64,000 nucleotides of DNA. It comes from Boswellia sacra (lineage: Eukaryota; Streptophyta; Magnoliopsida; Sapindales; Burseraceae). The stretch covers positions 1-64,000 of the forward strand of contig SNVD02000498.1 of assembly GCA_013180625.2 (NCBI GenBank), given 5' to 3'. Each line of letters begins with the position of its first letter. Within the stretch, counting starts at the first letter, position 1. Below, in pieces: positions 11,736-22,996 of the stretch. Under the pieces are notes generated by a model, which was given only the letters and a program-made list of their open reading frames with translations, was not told where the DNA came from and did no database searches. The translations under genes were made by a program, and so were the position numbers.

Positions 11736-11925
11736 GTAAGTTCTTTCCATCAGCGTGATGAATTGCAAAATTATTACGTCTTCTTGAATTTATTTTTTGA
11801 TTTCAAACTGTAATTGGTTTGTTTGTTAGATGATTTAAAATAGGTAGGATTGTAATTGAAAATCTTGTTCCAACGATGTAAGAGGAAAAAGATAAATTTA
11901 TAAATATTGTTTTTTGTTCAATTAT

Positions 11926-12583
11926 ATGGAGTCGGGCGGCAGCGCCAGCCCCATTCCGGAGCTCATCCACCAGCCGATCGAGGAGGAGAGGGTGCTCGTC
12001 CGCCAGACCTACCGCTGGAAGAGGCAAGGTAAGTTTGGAGGAGGAGGAGGCAGCGGTAGTGGTCGTCCAGCGGATGAGTGGAAGCCGTCCTTATCCGTGA
12101 TTTCGGAAGATTTTGTGATGGATAAATCGAAAAGCGAGGAGGAGAGAATCGTTAAGAGGAAGACCGGCGCTGCTTCTCACCGGGACAAAGTCCGAGTTCG
12201 TAGCTACAGCCGCGATAATGGGTAACCACTTTAACTATAACTCTGTTCTTTCTTGTTTGATAATCATAAAACGATGCCATGCCTTTTGAAAATTTCATTT
12301 TTTTCTTAAAGTATAGTAAGGCAAAGCAAAACAAAACATTTCAAGTATTTAAAAATTATTTTTGATTCTAAATCTTTGTCTTATTTATTTATCAATGAAA
12401 CTGACATGGTCTGTTTGCGATTTGTTTGCGTTTCTCCGCTTTTTATTATTTTTTAGTTTTTAATTGCATTTAAGAAGATTAATTTGAACTGATTGAGTAA
12501 TACTTATGCGTATTTTGTTTTTTAGGCAAACTCCATCACTAACTGTAATTCCAGCATCCTCTCCAACTCCTTTCATGTTTTGA
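11926..12583 (+). pseudogene. Captured gene fragment, C-terminal two exons, unidentified
   Basis: Exon one (to 12221) reads ESGGSASPIPELIHQPIEEE, a glycine-rich run, then basic/serine-rich sequence to SYSRDNG, and ends at a GT donor. Exon two (12526-12583) begins after TTTTTTAG, continues in phase as GQTPSLTVIPASSP and ends at TGA, followed by AT-rich sequence like a 3' untranslated region. The phase across the intron is intact (N-G-Q-T). It looks like the C-terminal end of a low-complexity host protein. I do not recognise it. Confidence 0.5.
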
Positions 12584-13194
12584 AGGCTCTTCACTTTGTA
12601 TTGCAATCAATCAATCAAATCAAAATCCATGGTCAGAATTGTGTGTGGATGTGGGTGTATATACAAATAGTCATGTAGGAAAATGAGTAATGTAAATTGA
12701 AGTTTGTTTGTATTAGAGCCTAAATGTGTTCTCAAATAGAGCCACATCTTATTCCGGTCAAATCTAAGTGTAAATGCCAAATATATTTACATAGATAGTT
12801 AATTATCTTCCAACCTGGATTTGTTGTGATCAGTTTTAAGTTTGCACTAGAGTCCTCCGCCTCTGATATTTGTACTTTTGTAATCACAGATATTAGATTA
12901 TTTTTTTATAATTGTTCAAAAGATTAAGATGTTAATTTGTTACGAGAATTTTTATCAACATATTCGATAATGATTGAGTTTTATGCTAAATAAATAAGGC
13001 CTGACATTATTAGGGTTGATATGCAAAGCAATAATAAATTCTTAAAGCGACTAATTAAAGTTGTTAATGCATATCTGACAAGTCATAATATGAGCATTTA
13101 TAAATATTTCCAAAAGATAAATATATAAATATTCTTTTTACAGTTAAATTCACGTTCAGGTTTTCAATAGCCTTATCTATGTTTTTGTTTATAG

Positions 13195-13696
13195 ATACAA
13201 GAATGGTGATAGATTAAGGCCTGATCATGAAAAAATCGTTGTGGAAAGGTTGCTTCCATATCATCCCAATTATGAGAAGAAGATTGGTTCTGGAATCGAT
13301 CACATCATGGTATGTTCAATTCTTCATAACTTTGTTTGATTTGTCATGGGAACTTAATTTTATTTTCCATTCTATATATGCTAGCTCACTCACCCTTTCT
13401 CTACAGAGCGGCTAGGCCATTTAATTAATTACTTTTGAATTGATAATCCTTTTGTCATTGGATTAATTATTGTCGTTGTCTATTAATTTGTTCTTCTGTT
13501 TTCTCATTTGACGAGCTAGATGGGTTATCATCCAGAATTTGAAAGAATGAAATGTTTACTAATAGTTAATAAAGACGGCGAGGTAATGGATTTCTCGTAT
13601 TGGAAATGTATAAAGGGCTTGATCAGGAAGAAGTACCCATTACACGCTGAAAGTTTCATTGTCAGACACTTTTGTCGACGCTGGTGCAGAGAATAA
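13195..13696 (+). pseudogene. Captured fragment of a DCL-domain (DUF3223) protein
   Basis: Two exons encode a near-complete DCL domain. Exon 13195-13309 gives YKNGDRLRPDHEKIVVERLL and PYHPNYEKKIGSGIDHIM, then a GTATGT donor. Exon 13520-13696 gives GYHPEFERMKCLLIVNKDGE, MDFSYWKCIKGLIRKKYPLH, AESFIVRHF and a native-looking stop TAA. YHPEFE and DFSYWKCIKGLIRKKYP are hallmarks of the plant DCL (defective chloroplasts and leaves) family, some members of which act in plastid rRNA maturation. The domain is also found at the C-terminus of the largest Pol V subunit. The 5' exons, including any targeting peptide, are absent, so this is a captured piece. Retained introns show it was copied as genomic DNA. 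Confidence 0.85.
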
Positions 13697-13993
13697 ACTT
13701 CAAACATTGGCTCCCTCCAACTCTTAGCACGATGTCATCACTCCATCAGCACGTGGGCATAAACTTCACACCTTTCAAAAATATTCTTCTTCTTATGCTG
13801 ACCTTGCCAAAGCTACATAACATCTCCAAGAGTAAAGAAAGAGGAAAAAAAGTTTACTTTTGGGGTCATCTAAACTCAATATCTTTAGCTGTTTTTCTAG
13901 TAAAGTATATTAATCAGGTGAGTCAATTGTACCTTTTCTTTTTCTCTTTTTTGAACTGAAACATGATGGCTGGATCTGCCATGTTCTTCCAGG

Positions 13994-14296
13994 GATGGTT
14001 TCAAAAGCAGCAGTTGTGATGATGATTGGTCTTCTGGGAATGGTTTACCAGGCCACACAACTTCCTCCTCCACATACTCCTACTGGGATACTAGAAGATC
14101 CTCAAAATTCCCATTTGGTAGGCTAACAGGTGCATCTCTTATAGTTCCAATCATCAATTATCAATGGCCTTCTCTCCCTGAGAATCTGGTAAAAGTGGAT
14201 TACAGGAGAAGACTTGTTCTATGGTCACTCGGGATGGCAAAGTATGCTCTTGGACTACTTTACTGGTGGGTTACTCAAAAATGGTTCCCTTTAACT
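13994..14296 (+). pseudogene. Captured alpha/beta-hydrolase fragment with internal deletion
   Basis: The first half reads MVSKAAVVMMIGLLGMVYQA then TQLPPPHTP, the N-terminal membrane-anchor region of a plant alpha/beta-hydrolase family. It runs directly into RLTGASLIVPIINYQWPSLP, ENLVKVDYRRR and LGLLYWWVTQKWFP, which belong to the lid region well downstream of the nucleophile in that family. The catalytic serine elbow that normally lies between is missing, so the piece is a fusion of two distant exons and cannot be an active hydrolase. It sits on the + strand like the other captured pieces. Confidence 0.75.
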
Positions 14297-14730
14297 TCTG
14301 TTTATTGTCGTCATTAATTTCTGTTTGGTGTGTATAAATTTTATGTGCTGAAGTTATGAATCTTTAATTCATTCCTATTTTGAAGATTATTTATATTTAA
14401 GTACTTCATCTGGATCTCTGTTTTCTATTCAGATTTTATTGCGTAATTTTTTACTATATCTCAATTGGTATAATTAATGTTAGTCAGTTGTCTTGTTCTC
14501 ATTTTGACAACTGGGAGGCTTTTTATTAATCTCTCTGTTGCATTTTTCTGATGAGGAGTTATTCAATTGAAATTGGAATGCTACATAAGAATCTCTTTTA
14601 ATTTTAATGAAACAGACTTGATAATAGTTTCTGGTTAGGTTTTGTGTTTGTAGTATATGTGCGATGTCGTGCCAATAGCAAGATGGTCAATTACTATTCA
14701 ACTAACTGATTTTATCTTATAAATAATGCG

Positions 14731-16223
14731 ATGAGGGGACAACTTCTATTGTTGTCTTGGCTGGGAGCTACTAAGGGAGGCAGAAAAGCTGGTGGCAGCT
14801 AAGATTCACCTAATGACTATAATATCTGGTTTTTGCCAGGCTTCTGCTTGTATATTGCTTCTGCTTGGTCTTCCTGTAGAGTTTATTATCAGTGTTTTTC
14901 ATCATCAATGCTTCATTGCATTTTGCTTCTTTTGTGTTATTTTTCCTTTGACTGTGCTTGATTGTTCATTAACCTTACTAAACTTGAATATTGAGATCTT
15001 ATTATGGTCACTTTATGTTTGGAAAGGAGGCAATACATAATTTGCATCTTTACTTCTATGCATCATTTTTCTCCATGAATTAGCAGGGCAGCATGCATAT
15101 ATTCTGAAAAATATTTTGTAGTTACTTTCTTGCATCTTTTATGCCGATAAATTCTCTTAATTGTTGTCCAGGTTACCGAATGGCTGCTGAATGTGTTCAT
15201 AATGTGTTGTTGCAGAAAGTCATGGATAATAAAGAGGATGCAGGTAGTAATATGTTTATGCACATGTTCACTTAGGAATTTGTTATCCTCTGAGGAAGTT
15301 GTTCGTTTCACAATGATTCACCTTTATCTTTTTTCATGGACTGCCATAGTACAAACTGTTCTAGATATTGATCATAGCACATTGATTAGATTCTTTAGGT
15401 GTATGTTGGTCAAAGTACAACAAAAGCCTCTCAATAACGGATAATGGCCTGAAAATTTTTACCTATTTTATTTTTTGACACATGACACTATTGGATAATG
15501 CAGAGAAATTCAAGTCAGACTTGATGAAGATTGCAATGACCACATTGAGTTCCAAAATTCTCTCACAGGATAAGGAACATTTTGCACAACTGGTTGTAGA
15601 TGCTGTTATGAGGCTAAAGGTGATTTTAATTAGCATTGATGAGTTTAAGGGACTACTGATATGTTTTCTTGGTGCTTGACTATGGATACACTTGAGAATG
15701 AAGTTGTGAATGTTTTCTCTCTTGAACTCAAACTTATATTGAGATTCTGCGCATATTCTTGTGTGCGTGACATTTGCATGGGCACGATTAGGTTTCCTAT
15801 TTTTTATTCTATCCTTTTAAAGCACGATTTGACAACAAACAATTTACATGTTTCATATAAGGTTTACTCTATGAATGTGCTAGATTGATATCGTATTTTA
15901 GGCATACCTTCTTTTGCTTGACGTTTCCCCTATTTTTATGTGTCCAAACAAATAAAATGATTGGTTTTAAGTGTTCTAATAGCACTTGTTTTCATTCTTG
16001 TTTTCTTCCTCCTCTAGAATTCATCTTTTGCCGGTATATGCATTATGTGTTTTGGGGGCAATAAGTTGTGTTGTTATCAGCAGTCATTATGTTTGAAATT
16101 TTATTTTTCTTTATTGGTTATTTCTGACAATGATGTTGTAAATTGCAGGCCAGCACAAACTTAGAGTCCATCCAAACTATCAAAACCTGGAGGATCGCTA
16201 AAGGATTCCTTTCTAGATGAAGG
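14731..16223 (+). pseudogene. CCT2: Captured fragment of chaperonin CCT subunit beta
   Basis: Four exons of the group II chaperonin TCP-1/CCT beta subunit with three introns kept. Exon about 14731-14828 gives GTTSIVVLAG then LREAEKLVAAKIHLMTIISG. Exon 15172-15243 gives YRMAAECVHNVLLQKVMDNK. Exon 15504-15619 gives [20 protein letters not shown] then [19 protein letters not shown]. Exon 16149-16223 gives STNLESIQ and then shifts frame. Intron phases match between exons with GT-AG borders. A one-base loss in the first exon and a two-base loss in the last break the frame. The intact protein folds actin and tubulin in the cytosol; this piece covers only part of the ATPase and intermediate domains. 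Confidence 0.9.
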
Positions 16224-16767
16224 GTGGGTGCCTAAACTTAGACTTATTACACTGGGTTCTTTAGTCTTTAATCCAACCAAAAACTAAAGCATCTTATAGT
16301 TATCTTTTTAATTGTTTGAAAATGTCGACATGCATATGCTTTTTTCGCATACATGTAGAACTTTCCATGCATATTCAAGCTAAGATCTTCTGAATATTAC
16401 TTTGCTTCTTTTTGTAGTTGGTAATGGCTGATGATCTTGTACAAGAGTATGTTATTGGAACTCATTACTGAAAGACCCACTATTTGAAGAGATACTCTAA
16501 ATTCTGTTCTGTGTTTATGCCACTAACTGGATCAATCACGTTTATATTTCCTAGATGATTGTTGGATGGGTGATATGTATTTTGATGTGATTGTACCTTA
16601 ATTTTATTGAAATAGTTCCAGTCATATTAGGGACATGTATTGGCTGGTGATGGTAATAGTTTGATCTATACACATGTTGTGTAATATCTTTTGTACATTA
16701 TATTCTACTTTTGTAAGACATTTTGATGTGATTATGAATTTCTAAAATTTTTAAAAAAACCTATTAT

Positions 16768-17012
16768 ATATACTTGGCGGTCAGAAACTGCCAAGTATAT
16801 ATTATTTTTTAATTTTAAATATAACCATACTTGGCGGTCAAAAACCGCCAAGTATATATTTTTTTAATTTTTTAAAACGATTTATACTTGGCGGCCAAAA
16901 ACCGCCAAGTATAGTCATATGCATATTTGGCGGTCTTATGACCGCCAAATATGCTGAATTGACCATATTTGGCGGTGCCATTGGTGGCGCTTTCAAGACC
17001 GCCAAATATGGT
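16768..17012. repeat. Subterminal hairpin array of CACTA element 1
   Basis: Five palindromes in ~245 bases, each a TTGGCGG...CCGCCAA stem with short loop: 16768-16800, 16827-16858, 16883-16913, 16921-16954 and 16962-17012. The first three carry ATACTTGGCGG and the last two ATATTTGGCGG. Subterminal repeats of this kind are known transposase-binding sites in CACTA elements. The right end of the element at 49514-62861 has the same motif. Confidence 0.9.
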
Positions 17013-17233
17013 CATTTTTCTTGTAGTGAATTCAATGGTACATGCTTAAAGGTGGTGACACCAACATGAATCATGTAGGGGTTGAATGGAGCCAAAGACT
17101 TCTCATGTCAATACCACACGACTGGTTTAGGTAGTTTGTGCTCATTGCGTGCAAAAGTGCAGTGATGCAAAGACTCAAAATATCAACATCAGCTATTAGA
17201 ATTTGGCATCCCAATCGAAATCAACTTCTCTTA

Positions 17234-17251
17234 TCCCCAACAGAGTTACCA
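17234..17251 (-). promoter_or_regulatory. Primer-binding site of the large Gypsy element
   Basis: On the minus strand TGGTAACTCTGTTGGGGA starts two bases after the end of the 5' LTR (17253). The position and the leading TGG fit a tRNA primer-binding site. I do not assign the tRNA. Confidence 0.65.
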
Positions 17252-17252
17252 A

Positions 17253-19212
17253 TGTGAATGGTGCTTTCATCCTGCCATAGCATTTGTGACCACAACACTG
17301 TGTCAAAGCTTCTTTTGAGACTCAAGGGAACACAAACGAGCCATAGGCACATCTGGAGAAATGGAGTTGTCACCCAATTATTCAATTGGGAATGAACGGG
17401 GGAAATGCGATCCCTTGCTTCAGGACTTGAACCACCATCATTCCTCCAAAGAGTGGTTCGAGAATTGACATACGAGCCATTCGACCCGCCCGGATCAATA
17501 GCCGGCCTCCATAGGGCATGCCAAATAAGAATATCTTATGTTGACATACAGTCCACTTAAGTTGTTAATTTTATGCACATATTTCATGTTTTATCTTCAT
17601 TAGTCATGTGAGGTGATTATTCAATCAAAGCAGTGATATATTCATACATAGAAAGAGGGAGGAGAATAGATTACATAGCCTTCATACATGGGGGAAAGGA
17701 AAGAAGATTATAACAGTTGTTATTCAACAATAAAGTAAATTCTATTTTAACACTTCAAATATAACATTCATTCATTTATACAATTAAAACATTCAATAAC
17801 AAAAAGCATATTGATGCATGTCAAGTCAATGAATTCGAGACTCGATAAATAGTGAATTTCTTACCATCATATATGAGTCTAATCAATACTTATCAAGCCT
17901 CTTTCATGGCATTATTCAAACATGCATTCAATTATTCTAAGTGATGGTTCTTAACCACCAACGTGAGTCCAACACCACTTCATGGCATCATACAATTAAA
18001 AATGGTATATTCATACATGTGTTCATAACAATCAATTAAGATTCTAACTAACGCCTTAATCTATAATCGTGGTACTTCGACCTAAATTTGATAATTCTAT
18101 CATGGTAATTCAACGTATTGCTATTCTAGCATAATTCATATCAATTCATAAGGAATTGTGACATTTCTAGCCTATTCATAGTAATGGCATATTCTAGTCT
18201 AAGTCCAACAATCGCAATCAAACAAGGCTATTCCAGCCCAATCCAAGCATTAAAGGGGCAATATGGTGATTCTTACCTATTTTATGTTATTTCCTAGCAT
18301 GCTTCAAAACAATTATAAGTTTTTCTAATCATGTGCTCCTAAGTATGATTCTAAGTATTCACGAAGAAAATTAAATTCATAAACATAATTCTAATAAAGA
18401 ATAGATAGCGAAAATACCTCAACATGCTTATCCATCTCGCAAAACAAATAAGGGTTGAAAATTTCATAAAACCCTAAACATGCTCCTAAGCATAAAATTA
18501 AACCCTAAACATGCGTATTCTAAGCAAGGAAAATAAGCAAATAAGAGGGATAAGAGAAATTTGCTCTCAGGATGTACCCTTTCTGAGTTTAGAGTAATAT
18601 AAGACTCCCAAAAAGCTTTAAATTGGAAAAACTTCTCAAATTGTCAAGCATATCTTCAAGAGGAAGAAGAGATGATTATATTCAATAGTTGGTAACTTGA
18701 GAAGTGAGCCAATGGTGGTTTATATGGGTGAGGGTTAGATTTGAAAAAGGAAGCAAATAAACAAAAAAAGAAGGTTGGAATCGAAAGTTTCCAAGAATAC
18801 AGCACCAATTGCCAGGCTGCTATTAGTCAACTATCGGGCGGCTGTTGGCTATTGGTCAACAGTCGAGCGGCTGTTCTTCCTTTGGTCCTTCCTATTTTGG
18901 CATTTTGCAATGCAATCCTTTCTGACCTTTGTCTATTCAATCACACATAACTTTTCAAGTTCAACTCTAATTTCTAATTTATAAATTTATATGAAAACTA
19001 GACATCCGTAGCTTCGCACTGGTATGTGATTCATCATCAGATTTCTCCTAGATTAATTTATGTGATTTTTTGAAGTTACATGTTAGTTTTCAAGACATTT
19101 CATCGATTCCTTCTCACCTTTCCTTTCTTAGCTTCTAGGGGCATTTCGATTATTTCCATCATTTGACATTATCTTCATTTCATCATCAATCCTAAAAAAT
19201 TTAGTGTCTACA
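17253..19212 (-). repeat. 5' LTR of the large Gypsy element (1960 bp)
   Basis: On the + strand it runs from TGTGAATGGTGCTTTCATCC to TTTAGTGTCTACA, and it aligns along its whole length with 1279-3206. It carries the same short GC-rich repeats (about 18800-18880) found in the other copies. The many differences between the two LTRs suggest an old insertion. Confidence 0.85.
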
Positions 19213-19217
19213 ATGCC

Positions 19218-19893
19218 TACAGATTTATTTATTACAAAAGGGTCTAAAAAATAGTATAATTTTTATATCACTAACAACCTGCTCATGCTTATTACAAATA
19301 TTTACACTCAAGGAAGCCTACTTATAATGCATGGCTACTTATATTCATAATAACTAAGATTAAGATATAGTACATACAAGTATCTCTCTTTTACAAATTG
19401 ATACTTGTAGGATCATGTGACCACCACCTATTTACTCATATTTGAAATTTTATACTACTACTAGCATGTCTCTTACATACAATAGGGTCTTTCACTCCTA
19501 TCTATGTGTACTTAATTATGCCAGCTCTGAACAAAGTCTTGGATAAAAATTATGTTTATAAGTTCTCAATCAATAATAGCTATCTTAAAATAAATGTCTA
19601 CTTAACAATTTTATGAAGACTATGTGAAAAAGAAATTAGAGGAAATATATATAGATTATCAACCATCAATGCTAAAGAGTTATAAAATTAGAATCACAAA
19701 GTACATTTCAACTAGTCGTCAAATATCTTGCATACATATTGTTTTTTGATACTGATAAAATTTAGATAAAATATACCAACCTTAGTCTCCTTATGCTTTT
19801 CTTATTTCTGTTATCCTAACCTTAGACTCTTCAAGCTTTTTGTATATGCTTTCTGCTATCAACAAGGTAATATTTCATTCCTAGTGTATTAAC
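19218..19893. other. Intergenic sequence, no gene seen
   Basis: AT-rich sequence between the Gypsy element and the hAT element; no coding frame, repeat or RNA gene that I can support. Confidence 0.55.
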
Positions 19894-19901
19894 AAACAAA
19901 G

Positions 19902-22108
19902 TAGGGGTGGCAATTTAGGTCATGACACGTGAACCCGATATGAGACGGCACAACACAAAAATTTGTAGGTTTGGGTTTGCCTTAATGGTGTTCATGTTAG
20001 AATTTTCAACGTGTTTAATAATCATGTCATGTTTGTGTCGAGCGCCTTCAACCCACAAACATGATTAGGACACGACTAATTTATGACACGAATCTATTTA
20101 TGACACACACATATATGAAACACGATTGACACAAATATAAATTAAAACATGATTAACACGATTATTGATATGAATAATATTTTATAATTTTACACATCTT
20201 AAATAATACAAATTAAAAATTATAATATTTTATTATATTAATATAACTAGAAGGCAACTAGACGCATCACCTTTGATTTCTAATTTCCTAAATCAAATAT
20301 TGAAGTTTGCATTATTTCTTGGTATTTAGTTTTATTTAATTTTGTATATTATGTTATAGCTTTTTCATTTAAAAATAGGTTTTAATGTATAATCGTGTTC
20401 TAACTGTAACTGTGTCATAATCGTGTCGTAACTATAAATTGGTTGTGTCAATTATGTAAACGTGTCATAGTCGTGTTAGACGGCTCGTATTCGTGTCTAA
20501 CATGAATAAGGACCATTTATTATTCGTGTTTGCGCGTGATAGGTGTTTATTTATGTATTACTTTCATATCAATTTCTCTATGTTTCTTTGCTATATTCCT
20601 TGGTATTTTTATGTTTTTGTGTGGTTTTGATGTTTGTAGGAGTTTTGGAGCAACTTGCACAAAAATGGAGTAAAACCCTTCATTTTCACCTCTGCTAGTC
20701 AACCATCTTCTCGGATTTAATTGTATTGATATACAATGAACCGATGACATGTTATATACCGTTGGAAAGCTCTCGAAGTCTATTTTCTGGAGAAATTTAC
20801 GGTTTATAAATCCATTCAGTGTACCAAAGTTGTAATCAAAACAGTGTGAGATGTATAGAAATATAATTCCACACAATCACTGTAGCATGTATAATACGGG
20901 GCACTGTAGCAAGTTACTGTAGCAGAGTATTTAAACACATTTTAGGGTTTTATTTTCATAACTTGAAGAGGGGGAAACAACTTGGAGGCTGCAGCTCTGG
21001 AATTCTCTCATCTTTTGGAGTTCTTGAAGGAGAAAGAAAGCTTGGAAAGAGGAAGAACTACAAATCTAAGGAGATTTGCAAACGATTTGCTAAGTTTCTT
21101 CCTTTCCCTTTCATTTTCTGGAATGTTTTTGTATTGTATTGTATTGACTATGTTTTTGAACATGTATAACTGAATCTGAATTGGTTGAGGGTGATTTCAA
21201 AGCCCTTGATATGGTTTTTGTGAGTTGATTGTGTAAGAAATTGTTATCCAATTCTCTAATTGAAGTTGCTTGTATTTTCCCATATCTAATGCTTATGATT
21301 GCTTGCTGATTGTATTTGGGGTGGCCAACTGAATATAATCTGGTTGTTGTCTATTGCTAGATTAGAAATCTTGATCCGTAATTGTCTTGAATTTCTAATC
21401 ATTAGTAGCAAAATTGTGATCAGAGATTGCAATTGGAGAATACAACCTAAGTTAAATAATCCGAGCTTGTGTGTTTATTGCTTAGATCAACCTATCTTTC
21501 TTATCGTAATGCATCCATTGAATTAAACTTAGAGAGCTTGTTCTAGGTTGTTTAATGGATAGAGATTAAATAAAGAGCTGTTTTATTTAACAACAAAGTA
21601 AGGAAAGATTGGGATAACAGAGCTTGTTGTTATCTACGGTTGATAATTTCAATGCTGTAATTGGATGACAATTCTACGATTAATTCGCAAATCCATATCT
21701 TGTGGTAGAGAAGGATCCCTTAACCAGATTTCTCTCATTGATCTTTCATTCAAATTAACTTCTGTTTTGGTATTCTTAATTTGCATTCTTATTTCATTTA
21801 GTTAATCATTCAACAAAACCCCCCCTATTTAGTTTATTGTTGCTGTAAAATAACAAATTCAATTAGAATCAATCCTCGTGGGAACGATATCTACTTATCA
21901 CTTTATTACTTGTGCGACTAGTATACTTGCTAGTTTTGAACGCATCAGCGCGTCGTGTCATATTACCCACTGAATAATCATGCCATGTTCGTGTTGATCC
22001 TTCACGACAAGAATAATAAATGAGTCGTGTTCGTGTCAAGCTAATCTTTGTCGTGTCACAGCCTGACTCAATACGAATACAACCCACGAACATGAATTGC
22101 CACCCTTA
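19902..22108. mobile_element. Non-autonomous hAT element with nested solo LTR
   Basis: Terminal inverted repeats TAGGGGTGGCAATT (left) and, read inward from the right, TAAGGGTGGCAATT. They are flanked by a perfect 8-bp target duplication AAACAAAG at 19894-19901 and 22109-22116, the hallmark of hAT elements. Both flanks of the interior are full of CGTGTC/GACACG motifs, typical of hAT subterminal transposase sites. No transposase is present. Without the nested LTR (20537-21947 plus a 5-bp duplication) the element is about 0.8 kb. Confidence 0.88.
20537..21947. mobile_element. Solo LTR of an LTR retrotransposon (1411 bp)
   Basis: Begins TGATAGGTGTTTAT and ends GAACGCATCA, so TGAT...ATCA termini, with perfect 5-bp target duplication GCGCG at 20532-20536 and 21948-21952. 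There is no internal region or second LTR, so this is a solo LTR left by recombination. It is unrelated by eye to the two other LTR families here. It interrupts the hAT element and is therefore younger than it. Confidence 0.85.
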
Positions 22109-22118
22109 AAACAAAGTA

Positions 22119-22991
22119 AATAATTAGTTTTTTAAATAACTTAATAATTTATAAGATCCAAATCACATTTATCAATTCTTGCATTCAATCATCATGATTT
22201 CAAAAGGGTTATAGCGCTTAATCATATGACAGTTCACTACATTAATATAGTTCACTAGTTATTATGACTTTTTGGACATTACCTTCACGATGGCAACTCT
22301 ACTAAAGAGAATGAAAAACAAATAATAAAATAAATGTTATTTTATATATACATAATATCAAAAAAAGTAGAAGATTGTAAAACACAAAGAAAAATAATCA
22401 ATTATTTAATTTATTAGGGAAAAATAAAATTGAGTAACTTACAAATCATTGAAGTTGCACCCCAAAAATCCTTTACTAAGTTGTAGAAATTTCACATTTC
22501 CCCTTTTCCCACTCCCTATCAAACAAACACATATCTAATGATTCAAAATATTTAAATATTATAAACCAAAACCCAAAAACCCCTCTTAACAACAAAAAGA
22601 ACAAATTGCTTAATAAGGTACAATTTAGAATTAGGTCACCCAGTAATTGATGATAAGAGAGAATGCCAAAATTTCCAAGAAACTCTTATCAACAAGGAAC
22701 AAATAATTCAATTAATCACCAATTTCACAAATTCATAATTCATGGTAATAACCGTAATTCAATCAATGACCATTCAATAAAGATAACTTACAAAACTTAT
22801 AAGATAGAAATCCACAACCCATTGCTAGTGTCTTCTTAATCTAAAGTTGTAGTAATTGAAAGAGTGGCTATCAATGATGGTTATCTTTAATTTTCTCAAA
22901 AGTGGAGAGAAAAGCCAACCAAATAGTTGATGCAGAAGTGGCAAGGGGACAAGAAAAGGAAGCCGAATTTGATTACAAAGTGGCATAGTTG
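22119..22991. other. Intergenic sequence, no gene seen
   Basis: AT-rich sequence between the hAT element and the E1 retrotransposon; no feature I can support. Confidence 0.55.
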
Positions 22992-22996
22992 ATGTA

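Larger units (their letters stand above)
11077..17028 (+). mobile_element. Pack-type CACTA element 1 (5952 bp), multi-gene cargo
   Basis: Starts CACTACAAGAA and ends TTCTTGTAGTG, with perfect 3-bp target duplication AAT on both sides (11074-11076, 17029-17031), diagnostic of CACTA. The right subterminal part has five hairpins based on TTGGCGG/CCGCCAA. No transposase is visible. Instead the interior holds fragments of at least five host genes with introns and splice sites, all on the + strand: two unidentified pieces, a DCL-domain protein, an alpha/beta-hydrolase and chaperonin CCT beta. Its ends match those of the element at 49514-62861, so the two are one family. Mobilisation would need transposase from elsewhere. 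Confidence 0.9.
1279..19212 (-). mobile_element. Nested Ty3/Gypsy LTR retrotransposon, defective
   Basis: A minus-strand LTR element whose outer boundaries are TGT...ACA and which is flanked by ATGCT (1274-1278) and ATGCC (19213-19217), a 5-bp target duplication with one mismatch. In element orientation it has a 5' LTR (19212-17253), a primer-binding site, a short leader interrupted by a CACTA element (17028-11077), an RNase H remnant, a rearranged LTR block (10252-6994), an integrase remnant, a repeat-rich 3' untranslated part, a purine-rich tract and the 3' LTR ending at 1279. After removing the insertions, only ~470 bases lie between the primer-binding site and RNase H, so gag, protease and reverse transcriptase are missing. 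RNase H before integrase is the Ty3/Gypsy order. The element cannot be autonomous. Confidence 0.85.

Noticed and set aside
11077..17028. A functional multi-domain host gene (DCL plus hydrolase plus CCT beta)
   Set aside because: The pieces come from unrelated families, carry frameshifts and are bounded by CACTA termini with a target duplication.
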